A DNA stretch of 26,754 bases. Origin: JAEUPI01 sp044222685 (GTDB lineage: Bacteria; Pseudomonadota; Gammaproteobacteria; Burkholderiales; Burkholderiaceae_C). Position 1 is the stretch's first letter, and the number at the start of each line of letters is the position of its first letter. The notes under the pieces were generated by a model. The model did not search any database. It was given only the letters and a program-made list of their open reading frames with translations, and had not been told where the DNA came from. The stretch covers positions 1 through 26,754 of the forward strand of contig JBGAMU010000069.1 in NCBI GenBank assembly GCA_044222685.1. Reading direction: 5' to 3'. Position numbers and translations under genes: made by a program. Below, piece by piece: positions 1 to 8,589 of this stretch.

Positions 1-57
1 GAACCTGCCGCGACCGACCCGCATGCCGGCCACGGCAGCACCGGAGCGCCGCGATGA
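1..57 (+). CDS. C-terminal end of a probable CusB-type periplasmic adaptor (5' end outside window)
   Basis: Only 18 codons are visible before a TGA whose bases overlap the cusA start (ATGA, 54-57). The readable tail contains D-P-H-A-G-H-G, a His-rich ending plausible for the membrane-fusion subunit of a copper/silver RND system. The overlap implies translational coupling with cusA, and adaptor-before-pump is the usual gene order. The assignment rests on frame, overlap and neighbour rather than on a recognisable domain; any other upstream gene ending in this frame would look the same. Confidence 0.45.
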   Translation, partial: EPAATDPHAGHGSTGAPR

Positions 58-3000
58 TCGCCGCGCTGATCCGCTGGTCGGTGGCCAACCGCTTCCTCGT
101 GGTGCTGGCCACGCTGTTCCTCGCGGCCGCAGGCCTGTGGGGCGTGCGCACGACGCCGGTCGATGCCTTGCCCGACCTGTCCGACGTGCAGGTGATCATC
201 CGCACGACGCTGCCCGGGCAGGCGCCGCAGATCGTCGAGAACCAGGTCACCTATCCGCTGGCGACGACCATGCTGTCGGTGCCCGGCGCGAAGACGGTGC
301 GCGGCTTCTCGTTCTTCGGCGACAGCTTCGTCTACGTGCTGTTCGACGACGGCACCGACCTGTACTGGGCACGTTCACGCGTACTCGAGTACCTCAACCA
401 GGTGCAGGGCCGGCTGCCGGCCAGCGCGAAGACCGCGCTCGGGCCGGACGCCACCGGCGTCGGCTGGATCTTCCAGTACGCGCTGGTCGACAGGAGCGGC
501 CGCCACGACCTGTCGCAGCTGCGTGCGCTGCAGGACTGGTTCCTCAAGTACGAGCTGAAGAGCCTGCCGCAGGTGGCCGAGGTCGCCAGCATCGGCGGCA
601 TGGTGCGCCAGGTGCAGGTGGTGGTCGAGCCCTCGAAGCTGGCCGCCTACGGCGTGACCTTCAACCAGGTGCGCGAGGCGCTGATCGCCGGCAACCAGGA
701 AAGCGGCGGCTCGGTGCTCGAGTTGGCCGAGGCCGAGTACATGGTGCGCGCCAGCGGCTACCTGAAGACACTGGACGACTTTCGCGCGATCCCGCTGGCC
801 TCGCGCGGCGGCGTGCCGGTCAGGCTGGGCGACGTGGCCACCGTGCAGGTCGGCCCCGAGATGCGCCGCGGCATCGCCGAACTCGACGGCGAGGGCGAGG
901 TGGCCGGCGGCGTGGTGATCCTGCGCTCGGGCAAGAACGCGCAGGCGACGATCGATGCCGTCAAGACCAAGCTCGTCGAGCTGCAGAAGGGCCTGCCCGC
1001 CGGCGTGCAGATCGTCACCACCTACGACCGCAGCGCGCTGATCGAGCGCGCGGTGGAGAACCTGTCGCACAAGCTGCTGGAGGAGTTCGCGGTGGTGGCC
1101 GCCGTGTGCCTGATCTTCCTGTGGCACCTGCGCTCGGCGCTGGTGGCGATCATCTCGCTGCCGCTCGGCGTGCTGGTCGCGTTCCTGGTGATGAACCAGC
1201 AGGGCATCAACGCGAACATCATGTCGCTCGGCGGCATCGCGATCGCGATCGGCGCGATGGTCGACGCGGCGGTGGTGATGATCGAGAACGCGCACAAGCA
1301 GATCGAGTCCTGGCAGCACGCCAACCCCGGCCGCGAGCTCGTCGGCGAAGAGCGCTGGGCGCTGATCACGCGCGCCGCCGAGGAGGTGGGGCCTGCCCTC
1401 TTCTTCTCGCTGCTGATCATCACGCTGAGCTTCGTGCCGGTCTTCACGCTGCAGGCGCAGGAGGGGCGCCTGTTCGGCCCGCTGGCCTACACCAAGACCT
1501 ATGCGATGGCGGCCGCCGCAGGACTGTCGGTCACGCTGGTGCCGGTGCTGATGGGCCTGTGGATCCGCGGCCGCATCCCCGACGAACGGCGCAATCCGCT
1601 GACACGCGCGCTGATCGCGATCTACCGGCCGGTGCTCGACGCCGTGCTGGCGGCGCCCCGCCTCACGCTGGTGATCGCTGCGCTCGCGCTCGCCACCACC
1701 GCCTGGCCGCTGATGCGGCTGGGCGGCGAGTTCCTGCCGCCGCTCGACGAAGGCGACCTGCTGTACATGCCGTCGGCACTGCCGGGGCTGTCGGCGCAGA
1801 AGGCTGCCGAGCTGCTGCAGATCACCAACCGCATGATCAAGACGGTGCCCGAGGTCGAGCGTGTGTTCGGCAAGGCCGGCCGCGCCGAGACTGCCACCGA
1901 CCCGGCGCCGCTGGAGATGTTCGAGACGACGATCCAGCTCAAACCCCGCGACCAATGGCGCGCCGGCATGACGCCCGACAAGCTGGTCGAGGCGCTCGAC
2001 GCCGCCGTCAAGGTGCCGGGCCTGGCCAACCTGTGGGTGCCGCCGATCCGCAATCGCATCGACATGCTGGCCACCGGCATCAAGAGCCCGATCGGCGTCA
2101 AGGTCAGCGGCGCCGACCTGGCGGCGGTGGACCGCGTCGCGGTGCAGATCCAGCAGCTGGCCAAGGGCGTGCCCGGCGTCACCTCGGCGCTGGCCGAGCG
2201 GCTGACCGGCGGGCGCTACGTCGACGTGAAGATCGACCGCGGCGCCGCGGCGCGCTACGGGCTGAACATCGCCGACGTGCAGACCATCGTATCGGGTGCG
2301 ATCGGCGGCGAGAACGTCGGCGAGACCATCGAAGGGCGCGCGCGTTTCCCGATCAACCTGCGTTACCCGCGCGAATGGCGCGACACGCCGCAGCGCCTGG
2401 TCGAGCTGCCGATCCTGACGCCGATGGGCCAGCAGATCACGCTCGGCACGGTGGCCGCCGTTACCATCAGCGACGGCCCGCCGATGCTGAAGAGCGAGAA
2501 CGCGCGCCCGTCGGGCTGGGTGTACGTCGACGTGCAGGGACGCGACCTCGCCTCGGTGGCACACGACCTGCGGCGGCTGGCCGCCGACCAGGTGCCGCTC
2601 GAGCCCGGCATGAGCATCGCGCTGGCCGGCCAGTTCGAATACCTCGAGCGCGCCAACGCGCGGTTGAAGTGGGTGGTGCCGGCCACGCTGGTCATCATCT
2701 TCGTGCTGCTGTACCTGACCTTCCGCCGCATCGACGAGGCGCTGTTGATCATGGCCACGCTGCCGTTCGCGCTGATCGGCGGCGTCTGGTTCCTCTACGC
2801 GCTGGGCTTTCATCAGTCGGTGGCCACCGGTGTGGGCTTCATCGCGCTGGCCGGCGTGGCCGCCGAGTTCGGCGTCGTGATGCTGCTGTACCTGCAGCAC
2901 GCACTGCAGGCGCGCGTGGCGGCAGGCGTGGCGCCGACGCCGGCGCTGCTGCTCGACGCCATCCGCGAGGGCGCGGTGCAGCGTGTGCGTCCGAAGGCGA

Positions 3001-3221
3001 TGACGGTGGCCGTCATCCTCGCCGGTCTGGTGCCGATCGTTTTTTCGAGCGGCACCGGCTCCGAGGTGATGCAGCGCATCGCCGCACCGATGCTCGGCGG
3101 CATGATCACCGCGCCGCTGCTGTCGATGCTGGTGATCCCGGCGGCCTGGCTGCTGATGCGCCGGCGCACGATGGCCCCTGGCTTTGCAGGCACGCCGGTG
3201 CCGGGCACACTGCCGGCATGA
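54..3221 (+). CDS. cusA: CusA-type heavy-metal RND efflux pump (Cu/Ag)
   Basis: Inner-membrane proton-driven pump of a tripartite system that expels Cu(I)/Ag(I) across the envelope. Length is 1055 aa against about 1047 for E. coli CusA. Family blocks run end to end: the VANRFLV start helix, PVDALPDLSDVQV, the PGQAPQIVENQVTYPL porter segment, and the TM4 motif GAMVDAAVVMIENAHK with proton-relay Asp404. The three metal-binding methionines of CusA (573, 623, 672 in E. coli) are matched at Met572 (LLYMP), Met622 (PLEM) and Met671 (RIDM), which argues for copper/silver rather than Co/Zn/Cd. ATG 54 follows GGAG at 43-46 with seven bases between and overlaps the upstream stop. A dmeF-like gene follows 55 bases downstream. 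The family call is very secure; specificity is by motif only. Confidence 0.93.
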   Translation: MIAALIRWSVANRFLVVLATLFLAAAGLWGVRTTPVDALPDLSDVQVIIRTTLPGQAPQIVENQVTYPLATTMLSVPGAKTVRGFSFFGDSFVYVLFDDGTDLYWARSRVLEYLNQVQGRLPASAKTALGPDATGVGWIFQYALVDRSGRHDLSQLRALQDWFLKYELKSLPQVAEVASIGGMVRQVQVVVEPSKLAAYGVTFNQVREALIAGNQESGGSVLELAEAEYMVRASGYLKTLDDFRAIPLASRGGVPVRLGDVATVQVGPEMRRGIAELDGEGEVAGGVVILRSGKNAQATIDAVKTKLVELQKGLPAGVQIVTTYDRSALIERAVENLSHKLLEEFAVVAAVCLIFLWHLRSALVAIISLPLGVLVAFLVMNQQGINANIMSLGGIAIAIGAMVDAAVVMIENAHKQIESWQHANPGRELVGEERWALITRAAEEVGPALFFSLLIITLSFVPVFTLQAQEGRLFGPLAYTKTYAMAAAAGLSVTLVPVLMGLWIRGRIPDERRNPLTRALIAIYRPVLDAVLAAPRLTLVIAALALATTAWPLMRLGGEFLPPLDEGDLLYMPSALPGLSAQKAAELLQITNRMIKTVPEVERVFGKAGRAETATDPAPLEMFETTIQLKPRDQWRAGMTPDKLVEALDAAVKVPGLANLWVPPIRNRIDMLATGIKSPIGVKVSGADLAAVDRVAVQIQQLAKGVPGVTSALAERLTGGRYVDVKIDRGAAARYGLNIADVQTIVSGAIGGENVGETIEGRARFPINLRYPREWRDTPQRLVELPILTPMGQQITLGTVAAVTISDGPPMLKSENARPSGWVYVDVQGRDLASVAHDLRRLAADQVPLEPGMSIALAGQFEYLERANARLKWVVPATLVIIFVLLYLTFRRIDEALLIMATLPFALIGGVWFLYALGFHQSVATGVGFIALAGVAAEFGVVMLLYLQHALQARVAAGVAPTPALLLDAIREGAVQRVRPKAMTVAVILAGLVPIVFSSGTGSEVMQRIAAPMLGGMITAPLLSMLVIPAAWLLMRRRTMAPGFAGTPVPGTLPA

Positions 3222-3276
3222 CCGACCAGGCCGCTTCGACGGCGTTCTGCGCGACGCGCCGCAGGGCTGCAGGCCG

Positions 3277-4347
3277 ATGAGTGCACAGCACCGCCACGAC
3301 CTGCGGCCGTTCGTGCACGGCCACGCCTTCGGCGACCCGGCGGCGCCGAGGCGCGAGCGCGCCCTGTGGTGGGTGACCGGCGTGACGCTGGCTGCGATGG
3401 TGATGGAGCTCGCGGTCGGCTACTGGAGCGGCTCGCTCGCGCTGGTGGCCGACGGCTGGCACATGGGCACGCACGCGCTGGCGCTCGGCGGCGCCGCACT
3501 CGCCGCCGCGCTCGCGCGCCGCGCGCATGGCAGCGCCCGCTTCGCCTTCGGCGGCTGGAAGATCGAGGTGCTGGCCGCCTACTCGAGCGGCCTGCTGCTG
3601 CTGGCGGTGAGCCTGTGGATCGCCATCGACGCGGCGATGGCGCTGGCGACGCCGCGCATCGTGGCCTACCCGCAGGCGATCGCGGTGGCGGTGATCGGTC
3701 TCGCAGTCAATGCGGTCTGTGCCTGGGTGCTGTCGCGTGGTGACGCGGCGAACGCGGCGCACCACGCGCATGACCACGCGCATGACCATACTCACGACCA
3801 CGCCCATGACCACGCTCATGCCCCCCACGCGGACCATCACCACGGGCACCACGGGCATCATGGCGGCCACGACCACAACTTCAGAGCCGCTTACCTGCAC
3901 GTGCTGGCCGACGCACTGACATCGGTGCTCGCGATCGTCGCGCTGGCCGCCGGCCTGTGGTGGGGCCAGCGCTGGCTCGACCCGGCCGTGGCCCTGCTCG
4001 GCGGCGCGCTGATCGGCCGCTGGGCGTTCGTCGTGCTGCGCGATTCGGCGCGGGCACTGGTCGACGCCAGCGCGCTGGCGCCGATGCGCGAGGCGGTGCG
4101 CGCCACCGTGGAAAGCGACGGCGATGCGCGCGTGGCCGACCTGCATGTCTGGCAGGTCGGACCCGACGCCTGGTCGGCGGTGCTGAGCCTGGTGGCCGAC
4201 CGGCCGCTGGAGCCGTCGGCCTACCGCGCGCGGCTGCATGGCCTGAAGTCGCTGAAGCACGTGACGGTCGAGGTGCACCGCTGCCGCGGCGCGGTGGCCG
4301 AAGGCGCGGCCGTGTCGCCTGCACCGACCGCGCCGTCGCCGCGGTGA
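3277..4347 (+). CDS. dmeF: DmeF-like cation diffusion facilitator (Co/Ni-type efflux)
   Basis: A 356-aa inner-membrane divalent cation/proton antiporter. About six hydrophobic helices are visible. TM2 carries ADGWHMGTH and TM5 HVLAD, giving a metal site of His62, His66, His208 and Asp212 in place of the DD-HD set of YiiP; this pattern, together with the N-terminal HAFGD, is typical of the DmeF branch. Between TM4 and TM5 (residues about 162-200) lies a cytoplasmic loop of H-D-H-A/H-D-H-T repeats, probably metal-sensing or buffering. The C-terminal domain contains DLHVWQVG and the HVTVEVH strand. The start was chosen at ATG 3277 (GCAGG upstream) because the N-terminus then matches the family; an in-frame ATG at 3184 would lie inside cusA. 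Cobalt/nickel specificity is inferred from the subfamily. Confidence 0.88.
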   Translation: MSAQHRHDLRPFVHGHAFGDPAAPRRERALWWVTGVTLAAMVMELAVGYWSGSLALVADGWHMGTHALALGGAALAAALARRAHGSARFAFGGWKIEVLAAYSSGLLLLAVSLWIAIDAAMALATPRIVAYPQAIAVAVIGLAVNAVCAWVLSRGDAANAAHHAHDHAHDHTHDHAHDHAHAPHADHHHGHHGHHGGHDHNFRAAYLHVLADALTSVLAIVALAAGLWWGQRWLDPAVALLGGALIGRWAFVVLRDSARALVDASALAPMREAVRATVESDGDARVADLHVWQVGPDAWSAVLSLVADRPLEPSAYRARLHGLKSLKHVTVEVHRCRGAVAEGAAVSPAPTAPSPR

Positions 4348-4352
4348 CGCCA

Positions 4353-4368
4353 GGGCCTGTCTAGGCCC
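4353..4368. terminator. Short hairpin just after dmeF, possible terminator
   Basis: GGGCCT and AGGCCC form a perfect 6-bp stem with a GTCT loop, starting five bases after the dmeF stop. No T-tract follows, so intrinsic termination is doubtful. It could instead be an RNA 3' stabiliser between the metal-efflux genes and the next reductase gene. Confidence 0.3.
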
Positions 4369-4437
4369 GCTACGATGCGCCAGCCGTTCGCGTTCCGGCG
4401 TTCGTCTCACTCATCGCTTGTCGCCTCAGGAGCAGCC

Positions 4438-5508
4438 ATGGCCTCGATCACCGCTTCGCTCGTCAACCACCAGGTCCGCCTGGCCGCCCGCCCGGTCGGC
4501 GCCGTGAAGGCGAGCGACTGGCAGTTCACCGAGGAGCCGGTGGCCGAGCCGGCCGACGGCGGCGTGCTGGTCCAGGTGCTCGCGCTGTCGCTCGACCCGG
4601 CGATGCGCGGCTGGATGAACGAGGGCAAGAGCTACATCCCACCGGTCGGCCTCGGTGAAGTGATGCGCGCCGGCGGCATCGGCCGCGTGATCGCGTCGAA
4701 GAACCCGGCCTTCGCGGTCGGCGACACCGTCACCGGCGGTCCTGGCGTGCAGGAGTACTGGAGCATTGCCGCCGACCAGCTCAAGCGCAGCGGCCTCGCC
4801 AAGATCGACCTGCGGCTGGGCACCGTGAATCAATGGCTCAACGTGCTGGGCATGCCCGGCATGACCGGCTACTTCGGCCTGCTGGACGTGGGCCAGCCCC
4901 AGCCCGGCGAGACGGTGGTGGTGTCGGGCGCCGCCGGTGCCGTGGGCCAGACGGTGGGCCAGATCGCGAAGATCAAGGGCTGCCGCGTCGTCGGCATCGC
5001 GGGCGGATCGGCCAAGTGCGAGTGGGTGGTCCAGGAGCTCGGCTTCGACGCCTGCATCGACTACAAGGCCGCGGCACCCCAAGGTGTCGAGCGCTGGGAC
5101 CCGGTGCGCGAGGGCCTCAAGCAGCACTGCGCCAAGGGTGTGGACGTCTACTTCGACAACGTGGGCGGCGACATCCTCGACGCCGTGCTGGCGCGCATCA
5201 ACCGCAAGGCGCGCATCGTCATCTGCGGCGCGATCAGCCAGTACAACAACACCGGTGCGGTGGCGGGGCCGAAGAACTACCTGTCGCTGCTGATCAACCG
5301 CGCGCGCATGGAAGGCATGGTGGTGTTCGACTACGCCGACCGCTATCCGCAGGCGATCAAGGAGATGGCGGGTTACCTGAAGGACGGCCGCATGAAGAGC
5401 AAGGAAGATGTCGTCGAGGGCGGCGTGGCGGCGTTTCCCGGCACGCTCGCCAAGCTGTTCTCCGGCGCGAACTTCGGCAAGCTGGTGCTGAAGGTGGCCG
5501 AGGCCTGA
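4438..5508 (+). CDS. NADP-dependent medium-chain reductase, CurA / prostaglandin reductase-like
   Basis: A 356-aa zinc-independent medium-chain dehydrogenase/reductase. Members reduce the C=C bond of alpha,beta-unsaturated ketones and aldehydes with NADPH (E. coli CurA, mammalian PTGR/LTB4 dehydrogenase). Seen here: SLDPAMRGWMNEGKSY near residue 45, PGMTGYFGLLDVG before the nucleotide fold, the Rossmann glycine motif GAAGAVG at 164-170, DVYFDNVGGDILDAVL, and the GAISQYN segment. The catalytic zinc ligands of alcohol dehydrogenases are absent. ATG 4438 has AGGAG at 4428-4432; an upstream in-frame ATG at 4375 lacks a binding site and adds a non-family extension. It appears to be a single transcription unit, converging on the next gene 19 bases away. 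The exact substrate cannot be told. Confidence 0.85.
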   Translation: MASITASLVNHQVRLAARPVGAVKASDWQFTEEPVAEPADGGVLVQVLALSLDPAMRGWMNEGKSYIPPVGLGEVMRAGGIGRVIASKNPAFAVGDTVTGGPGVQEYWSIAADQLKRSGLAKIDLRLGTVNQWLNVLGMPGMTGYFGLLDVGQPQPGETVVVSGAAGAVGQTVGQIAKIKGCRVVGIAGGSAKCEWVVQELGFDACIDYKAAAPQGVERWDPVREGLKQHCAKGVDVYFDNVGGDILDAVLARINRKARIVICGAISQYNNTGAVAGPKNYLSLLINRARMEGMVVFDYADRYPQAIKEMAGYLKDGRMKSKEDVVEGGVAAFPGTLAKLFSGANFGKLVLKVAEA

Positions 5509-5527
5509 GCCGGGCCGCCCGCACGGC

Positions 5528-6280
5528 TCAGCGCAGCAAGCGCTCGGCGGCCTCGCCGACCGAGCGGTCGATCAGTCGCTGCAGCGCATCGATCTTCTGC
5601 GGGGCGGACAAGACCTCCCAGGGCGTGGTGGCGTTCGGATTCGACGCCGTGGCATGGGTCTGCATCGCCCGCACCGCTTCGTCGCGGACGATGTCGCCGC
5701 TCTGCACGTCGACCAGTGTCATGCGCAGGTAGACGAAAGGCGCCAGCACGCCCGGCGCATAGGCACCGGTGTCATCGCGCATCACGATGCGGATCTCGTT
5801 GTCGACGTAGAAGCCCAGGCCACGCACGCTGCCGACGCCGGTGAATCCGTCGGTCAGCGGCACGCGCACGGCATCGCGCAACTTGGATAGCACGATCAGA
5901 TGCGTGGCCTTGCCGGCGATGAGGGCATTGACCACGGCACCGGGCAGCGCGATCTGGCGACCGTCGAACAGCCGCTCGGGCTTGTCGTACAGCGCCGAGC
6001 CCGGCAGCGACAGCATCGCGAGCGGGGCACCGGGTTCGACCTTTCGCACGGCCTGATCGACTGCCCGCAGCAGCAGGCTGTCCAGCCCGCTCTGCGCGTC
6101 CTCGATGGCCCGGCGGCTGTTGCGGTCGATGTTGCTGCCGACGCCGGGTTGCGCCAGCACGATCTCGATCCGGTCACCGACCAGCGACAGCGCGGCCAGC
6201 CGCCGCGCCTGGCCCCAAGCCGAACCGATACAGGGCAGCGCCGCCAGTGCGGCGACGAGCTTGCGACGATCGCGGTTCAT
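5528..6280 (-). CDS. Exported protein of unknown function
   Basis: A 250-aa protein that I do not recognise. The N-terminus M-N-R-D-R-R-K-L-V followed by an Ala/Leu-rich stretch ending S-A-W-G-Q looks like a signal peptide cut near residue 24; the twin arginine could suggest Tat export, but the motif is incomplete. The mature part has mixed alpha/beta character, no cysteine pair, no transmembrane segment and no repeats. Later strands read L-R-M-T-L-V-D-V-Q-S-G-D-I-V, which resembles proteins that compute an envelope response such as LpoB- or CsgG-like folds; I treat that only as an impression. A strong GGAGGG lies seven bases before ATG 6280. Coding bias matches its neighbours. Confidence 0.75.
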   Translation of the reverse strand: MNRDRRKLVAALAALPCIGSAWGQARRLAALSLVGDRIEIVLAQPGVGSNIDRNSRRAIEDAQSGLDSLLLRAVDQAVRKVEPGAPLAMLSLPGSALYDKPERLFDGRQIALPGAVVNALIAGKATHLIVLSKLRDAVRVPLTDGFTGVGSVRGLGFYVDNEIRIVMRDDTGAYAPGVLAPFVYLRMTLVDVQSGDIVRDEAVRAMQTHATASNPNATTPWEVLSAPQKIDALQRLIDRSVGEAAERLLR

Positions 6281-6328
6281 GACACTTCCCTCCGCTCAAG
6301 CCCCCTCCAGGGCCATCGCCCGCGCCGA

Positions 6329-8323
6329 CTAGAAGTGTATGCCCCGCATCATCTGCGCCATCGCGATCGCCTCGGGCGACAACGTCGGCTTGCCGGCCTT
6401 GTCGCCCTTGGCGGCCGCGCTGTCGGGGAACATGCGGAAGGTGGTGTTCATGATGATCTGCGTGATGCGCGGCGCCGCCGCGTGCAGCACCTCGCCGAAC
6501 ACGCCCAGGCGCGTCGCCACGCGCACCGGCTTGTCGATGCAGGCACGGATCACCATGTCGGCGGCCTCCTCGGGCGCCAGCAGCGGCATGTTCTCGTAGA
6601 TCTTGGTCGGCGCCGTCATCGGCGTGCGCACCAGCGGCATGTTGACGGTGGTGAAGGTCACGCCCTGGTCGGCGTATTCGCTCGACGCGCAGCGTGTCCA
6701 CGCGTCGAGCGCGGCCTTGCTCGCCACATAGGCCGAGAAGCGCGGCGCGTTGACCAGCACGCTGATCGAGCTGATGTTGACCACGTGACCCTTGTGCTTG
6801 GCCACCATGCCCGGCAGCAGGCCCATCGTGATGCGCAGCGCGCCGAAGTAGTTGAGCTGCATCGTGCGCTCGAAATCGTGGAAGCGGTCGTAGCTCGACT
6901 CGATGGCGCGGCGGATCGAACGGCCGGCGTTGTTGATCAGGAAGTCGACGCCGCCGTGTTCGGCCTGCAGCTTCTGCACGAACTCGGCGCAGCTCGCCTC
7001 GTTGGAGATGTCCACCGAGTAGCTGAACACCTGGGCGTCCTTGCCGGCGTGGTTCCGGATCTCCTGCACCGCGGCGGCGAGCTTGTCCTCGCCGCGGCCG
7101 CAGATGATGGTCACTGCGCCGGCCTCGGCGAAGCGGCAGGCCGCCGACAGGCCGATGCCCGACGAGCCGCCGGTCACCAGCACCACCTTGCCGCCGACGG
7201 TACCCTTCAGGCTGCGGTCGACAAACAGCGCCGGGTCGAGGTGGCGCTCCCAGTAGTCCCACAGCGCCCAGGCGTAGTCGTGCAGGTTCGGACATTCGAC
7301 GCCGCTGCCCTTCAGCGCCGCGTCGGTCTCGCGGCGGTCGAAGCGGGTCGGGTAGTTCACGAAGGTGAGGATGTCCTCCGGCACGCCGAGATCCTTGATG
7401 ATCGCGTTGCGGATGCGGCGCACCGGGGCGATCGCCATCATGCCCTTGCGCACGCTCTTCGGGATGAAGCCGAGCAGCGCGGCGTTGACGAACAGGTTCA
7501 TCTTCGGCGCGTGCGCGGCCTTGGCGAAGATGTCGAGCACGTCGCCGACGCGGTAGCCCGCCGGGTCGACCAGGTGGAAGCACTTGCCGTCGATGGCCTT
7601 GCCGTGCGAGATGTGGTCGATCGCCGCGACGACGAAGTCCACCGGCACGATGTTGATGCGCCCGCCTTCGAGCCCGATCGACGGGAACCACGGCGGCAGG
7701 ATCTGCCGCATGCGCTGGATCAGCTTGAAGAAGTAGTACGGCCCGTCGATCTTGTCCATCTCGCCGGTCTTCGAGTCGCCGACCACCAGCGCCGGGCGGT
7801 ACACCGTCCACGGCACCTTGCACTCCTTGCGCACGATCTTCTCGCTCTCGTGCTTGGTCATGAAATACGGGTGGTCGAGGTTCTCCGCCTCGTCGAACAT
7901 GTCCTCGCGGAAGACGCCTTCGTACAGCCCCGCCGCCGCGATCGACGACACATGGTGGAAGTGGCCGGCGTCGACCGCCTTGGCGAACTCGACCACGTTG
8001 CGCGTGCCCTCTACATTGACCTGGATCTGGCTGTCGGCGTCGGCCGACAGGTCGTACACCGCCGCCAGGTGGTAGACCGCGTCGACCTTGCCCTTCAGCG
8101 CCTTGATCGCGTCGGCCGCGACGCCGAGCTTGCGGGCCGTCAGGTCGCCGCTGACCGGTATGGCGCGCTGCTTGCCCACGCCCCAGTACTCGAGCAGCGC
8201 ATCGACCTTGCCTTCGCTGCCCGGCCGCACCAGGAAGTGCACGGTCGAGCCGCGCCGCGCCAGCAAGGCCTTGACGAGGCGCTTGCCGATGAAGCCGGTG
8301 GCGCCGGTCACGAAGTACAGCAT
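6329..8323 (-). CDS. Two-domain fatty acyl-CoA reductase (Maqu_2220-type, alcohol-forming)
   Basis: A 664-aa protein made of two SDR domains. The first (residues 1 to about 365) is an extended SDR with TGATGFIG at 6-13 and active-site Tyr153-x3-Lys157. The second (about 375-664) is a classical SDR with TGGSSGIG at 384-391, NNAG at 464-467, ISS at 517-519 and Tyr532-x3-Lys536. From memory it aligns along its whole length with the fatty acyl-CoA reductase Maqu_2220 of Marinobacter aquaeolei VT8 (about 660 aa), sharing FHDFERTMQLNYFG and NAPRFSAYV. That enzyme reduces acyl-CoA through the aldehyde to the alcohol using NADPH, a step toward wax esters. ATG 8323 follows GGGAG with a six-base gap; the 36-codon upstream extension is not family-like. 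It is divergent from a phasin gene. Confidence 0.88.
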   Translation of the reverse strand: MLYFVTGATGFIGKRLVKALLARRGSTVHFLVRPGSEGKVDALLEYWGVGKQRAIPVSGDLTARKLGVAADAIKALKGKVDAVYHLAAVYDLSADADSQIQVNVEGTRNVVEFAKAVDAGHFHHVSSIAAAGLYEGVFREDMFDEAENLDHPYFMTKHESEKIVRKECKVPWTVYRPALVVGDSKTGEMDKIDGPYYFFKLIQRMRQILPPWFPSIGLEGGRINIVPVDFVVAAIDHISHGKAIDGKCFHLVDPAGYRVGDVLDIFAKAAHAPKMNLFVNAALLGFIPKSVRKGMMAIAPVRRIRNAIIKDLGVPEDILTFVNYPTRFDRRETDAALKGSGVECPNLHDYAWALWDYWERHLDPALFVDRSLKGTVGGKVVLVTGGSSGIGLSAACRFAEAGAVTIICGRGEDKLAAAVQEIRNHAGKDAQVFSYSVDISNEASCAEFVQKLQAEHGGVDFLINNAGRSIRRAIESSYDRFHDFERTMQLNYFGALRITMGLLPGMVAKHKGHVVNISSISVLVNAPRFSAYVASKAALDAWTRCASSEYADQGVTFTTVNMPLVRTPMTAPTKIYENMPLLAPEEAADMVIRACIDKPVRVATRLGVFGEVLHAAAPRITQIIMNTTFRMFPDSAAAKGDKAGKPTLSPEAIAMAQMMRGIHF

Positions 8324-8489
8324 GGTGGTCTCCCGATGTTGATGGTGTGGTCGCGCAGACGCAGACGGCTCGCGGCGCAGGGGCCTATTCTTCAGCAACT
8401 GCCCGCGCGCCGCGGCACGCGCTAACCCCAAGCCGGCAGCGGTCCATCAAGGCTGGTTCCAGCTAGACGCACCACCCTAGCGATCGGTC

Positions 8490-8518
8490 GCGTCAGCGCG
8501 CGGTCGGCTGCCTACACT
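8490..8518 (+). promoter_or_regulatory. Candidate promoter for the phasin gene
   Basis: TACACT at 8513-8518 is a reasonable -10 box. The hexamer 17 bases upstream (GCGTCA, 8490-8495) matches only half of the -35 consensus. It sits in the 266-base divergent region 8324-8589, which otherwise holds no gene that I can support, and would give a leader of about 65 bases. Confidence 0.3.
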
Positions 8519-8589
8519 GTCAGCAGCCGTCGAGCGGCAAGCAGATGCATCCGCCCGACCCGACACCGCACCACGACAACGGAGTTCAC

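Noticed and set aside
375..2900. Long open frame on the minus strand opposite cusA
   Set aside because: Its product is rich in His/Arg/Gln/Ala with no domain, as expected from reading GC-rich codons backwards; cusA on the + strand matches its family end to end.
23..3280. Arg-rich + strand frame of over 1000 codons overlapping cusA in another phase
   Set aside because: A shifted reading of cusA; no family resemblance and extreme Arg/Gly/Ala bias.
3757..3876. Short repeated CATGACCACGC-like units that could suggest a tandem repeat or CRISPR-like array
   Set aside because: They encode the His-Asp loop of the DmeF-like transporter in frame; there are no spacers.
5900..8425. Long + strand open frame over the acyl-CoA reductase gene
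   Set aside because: Composition is the same low-information His/Arg/Asp pattern, and the minus strand carries a complete two-SDR protein.
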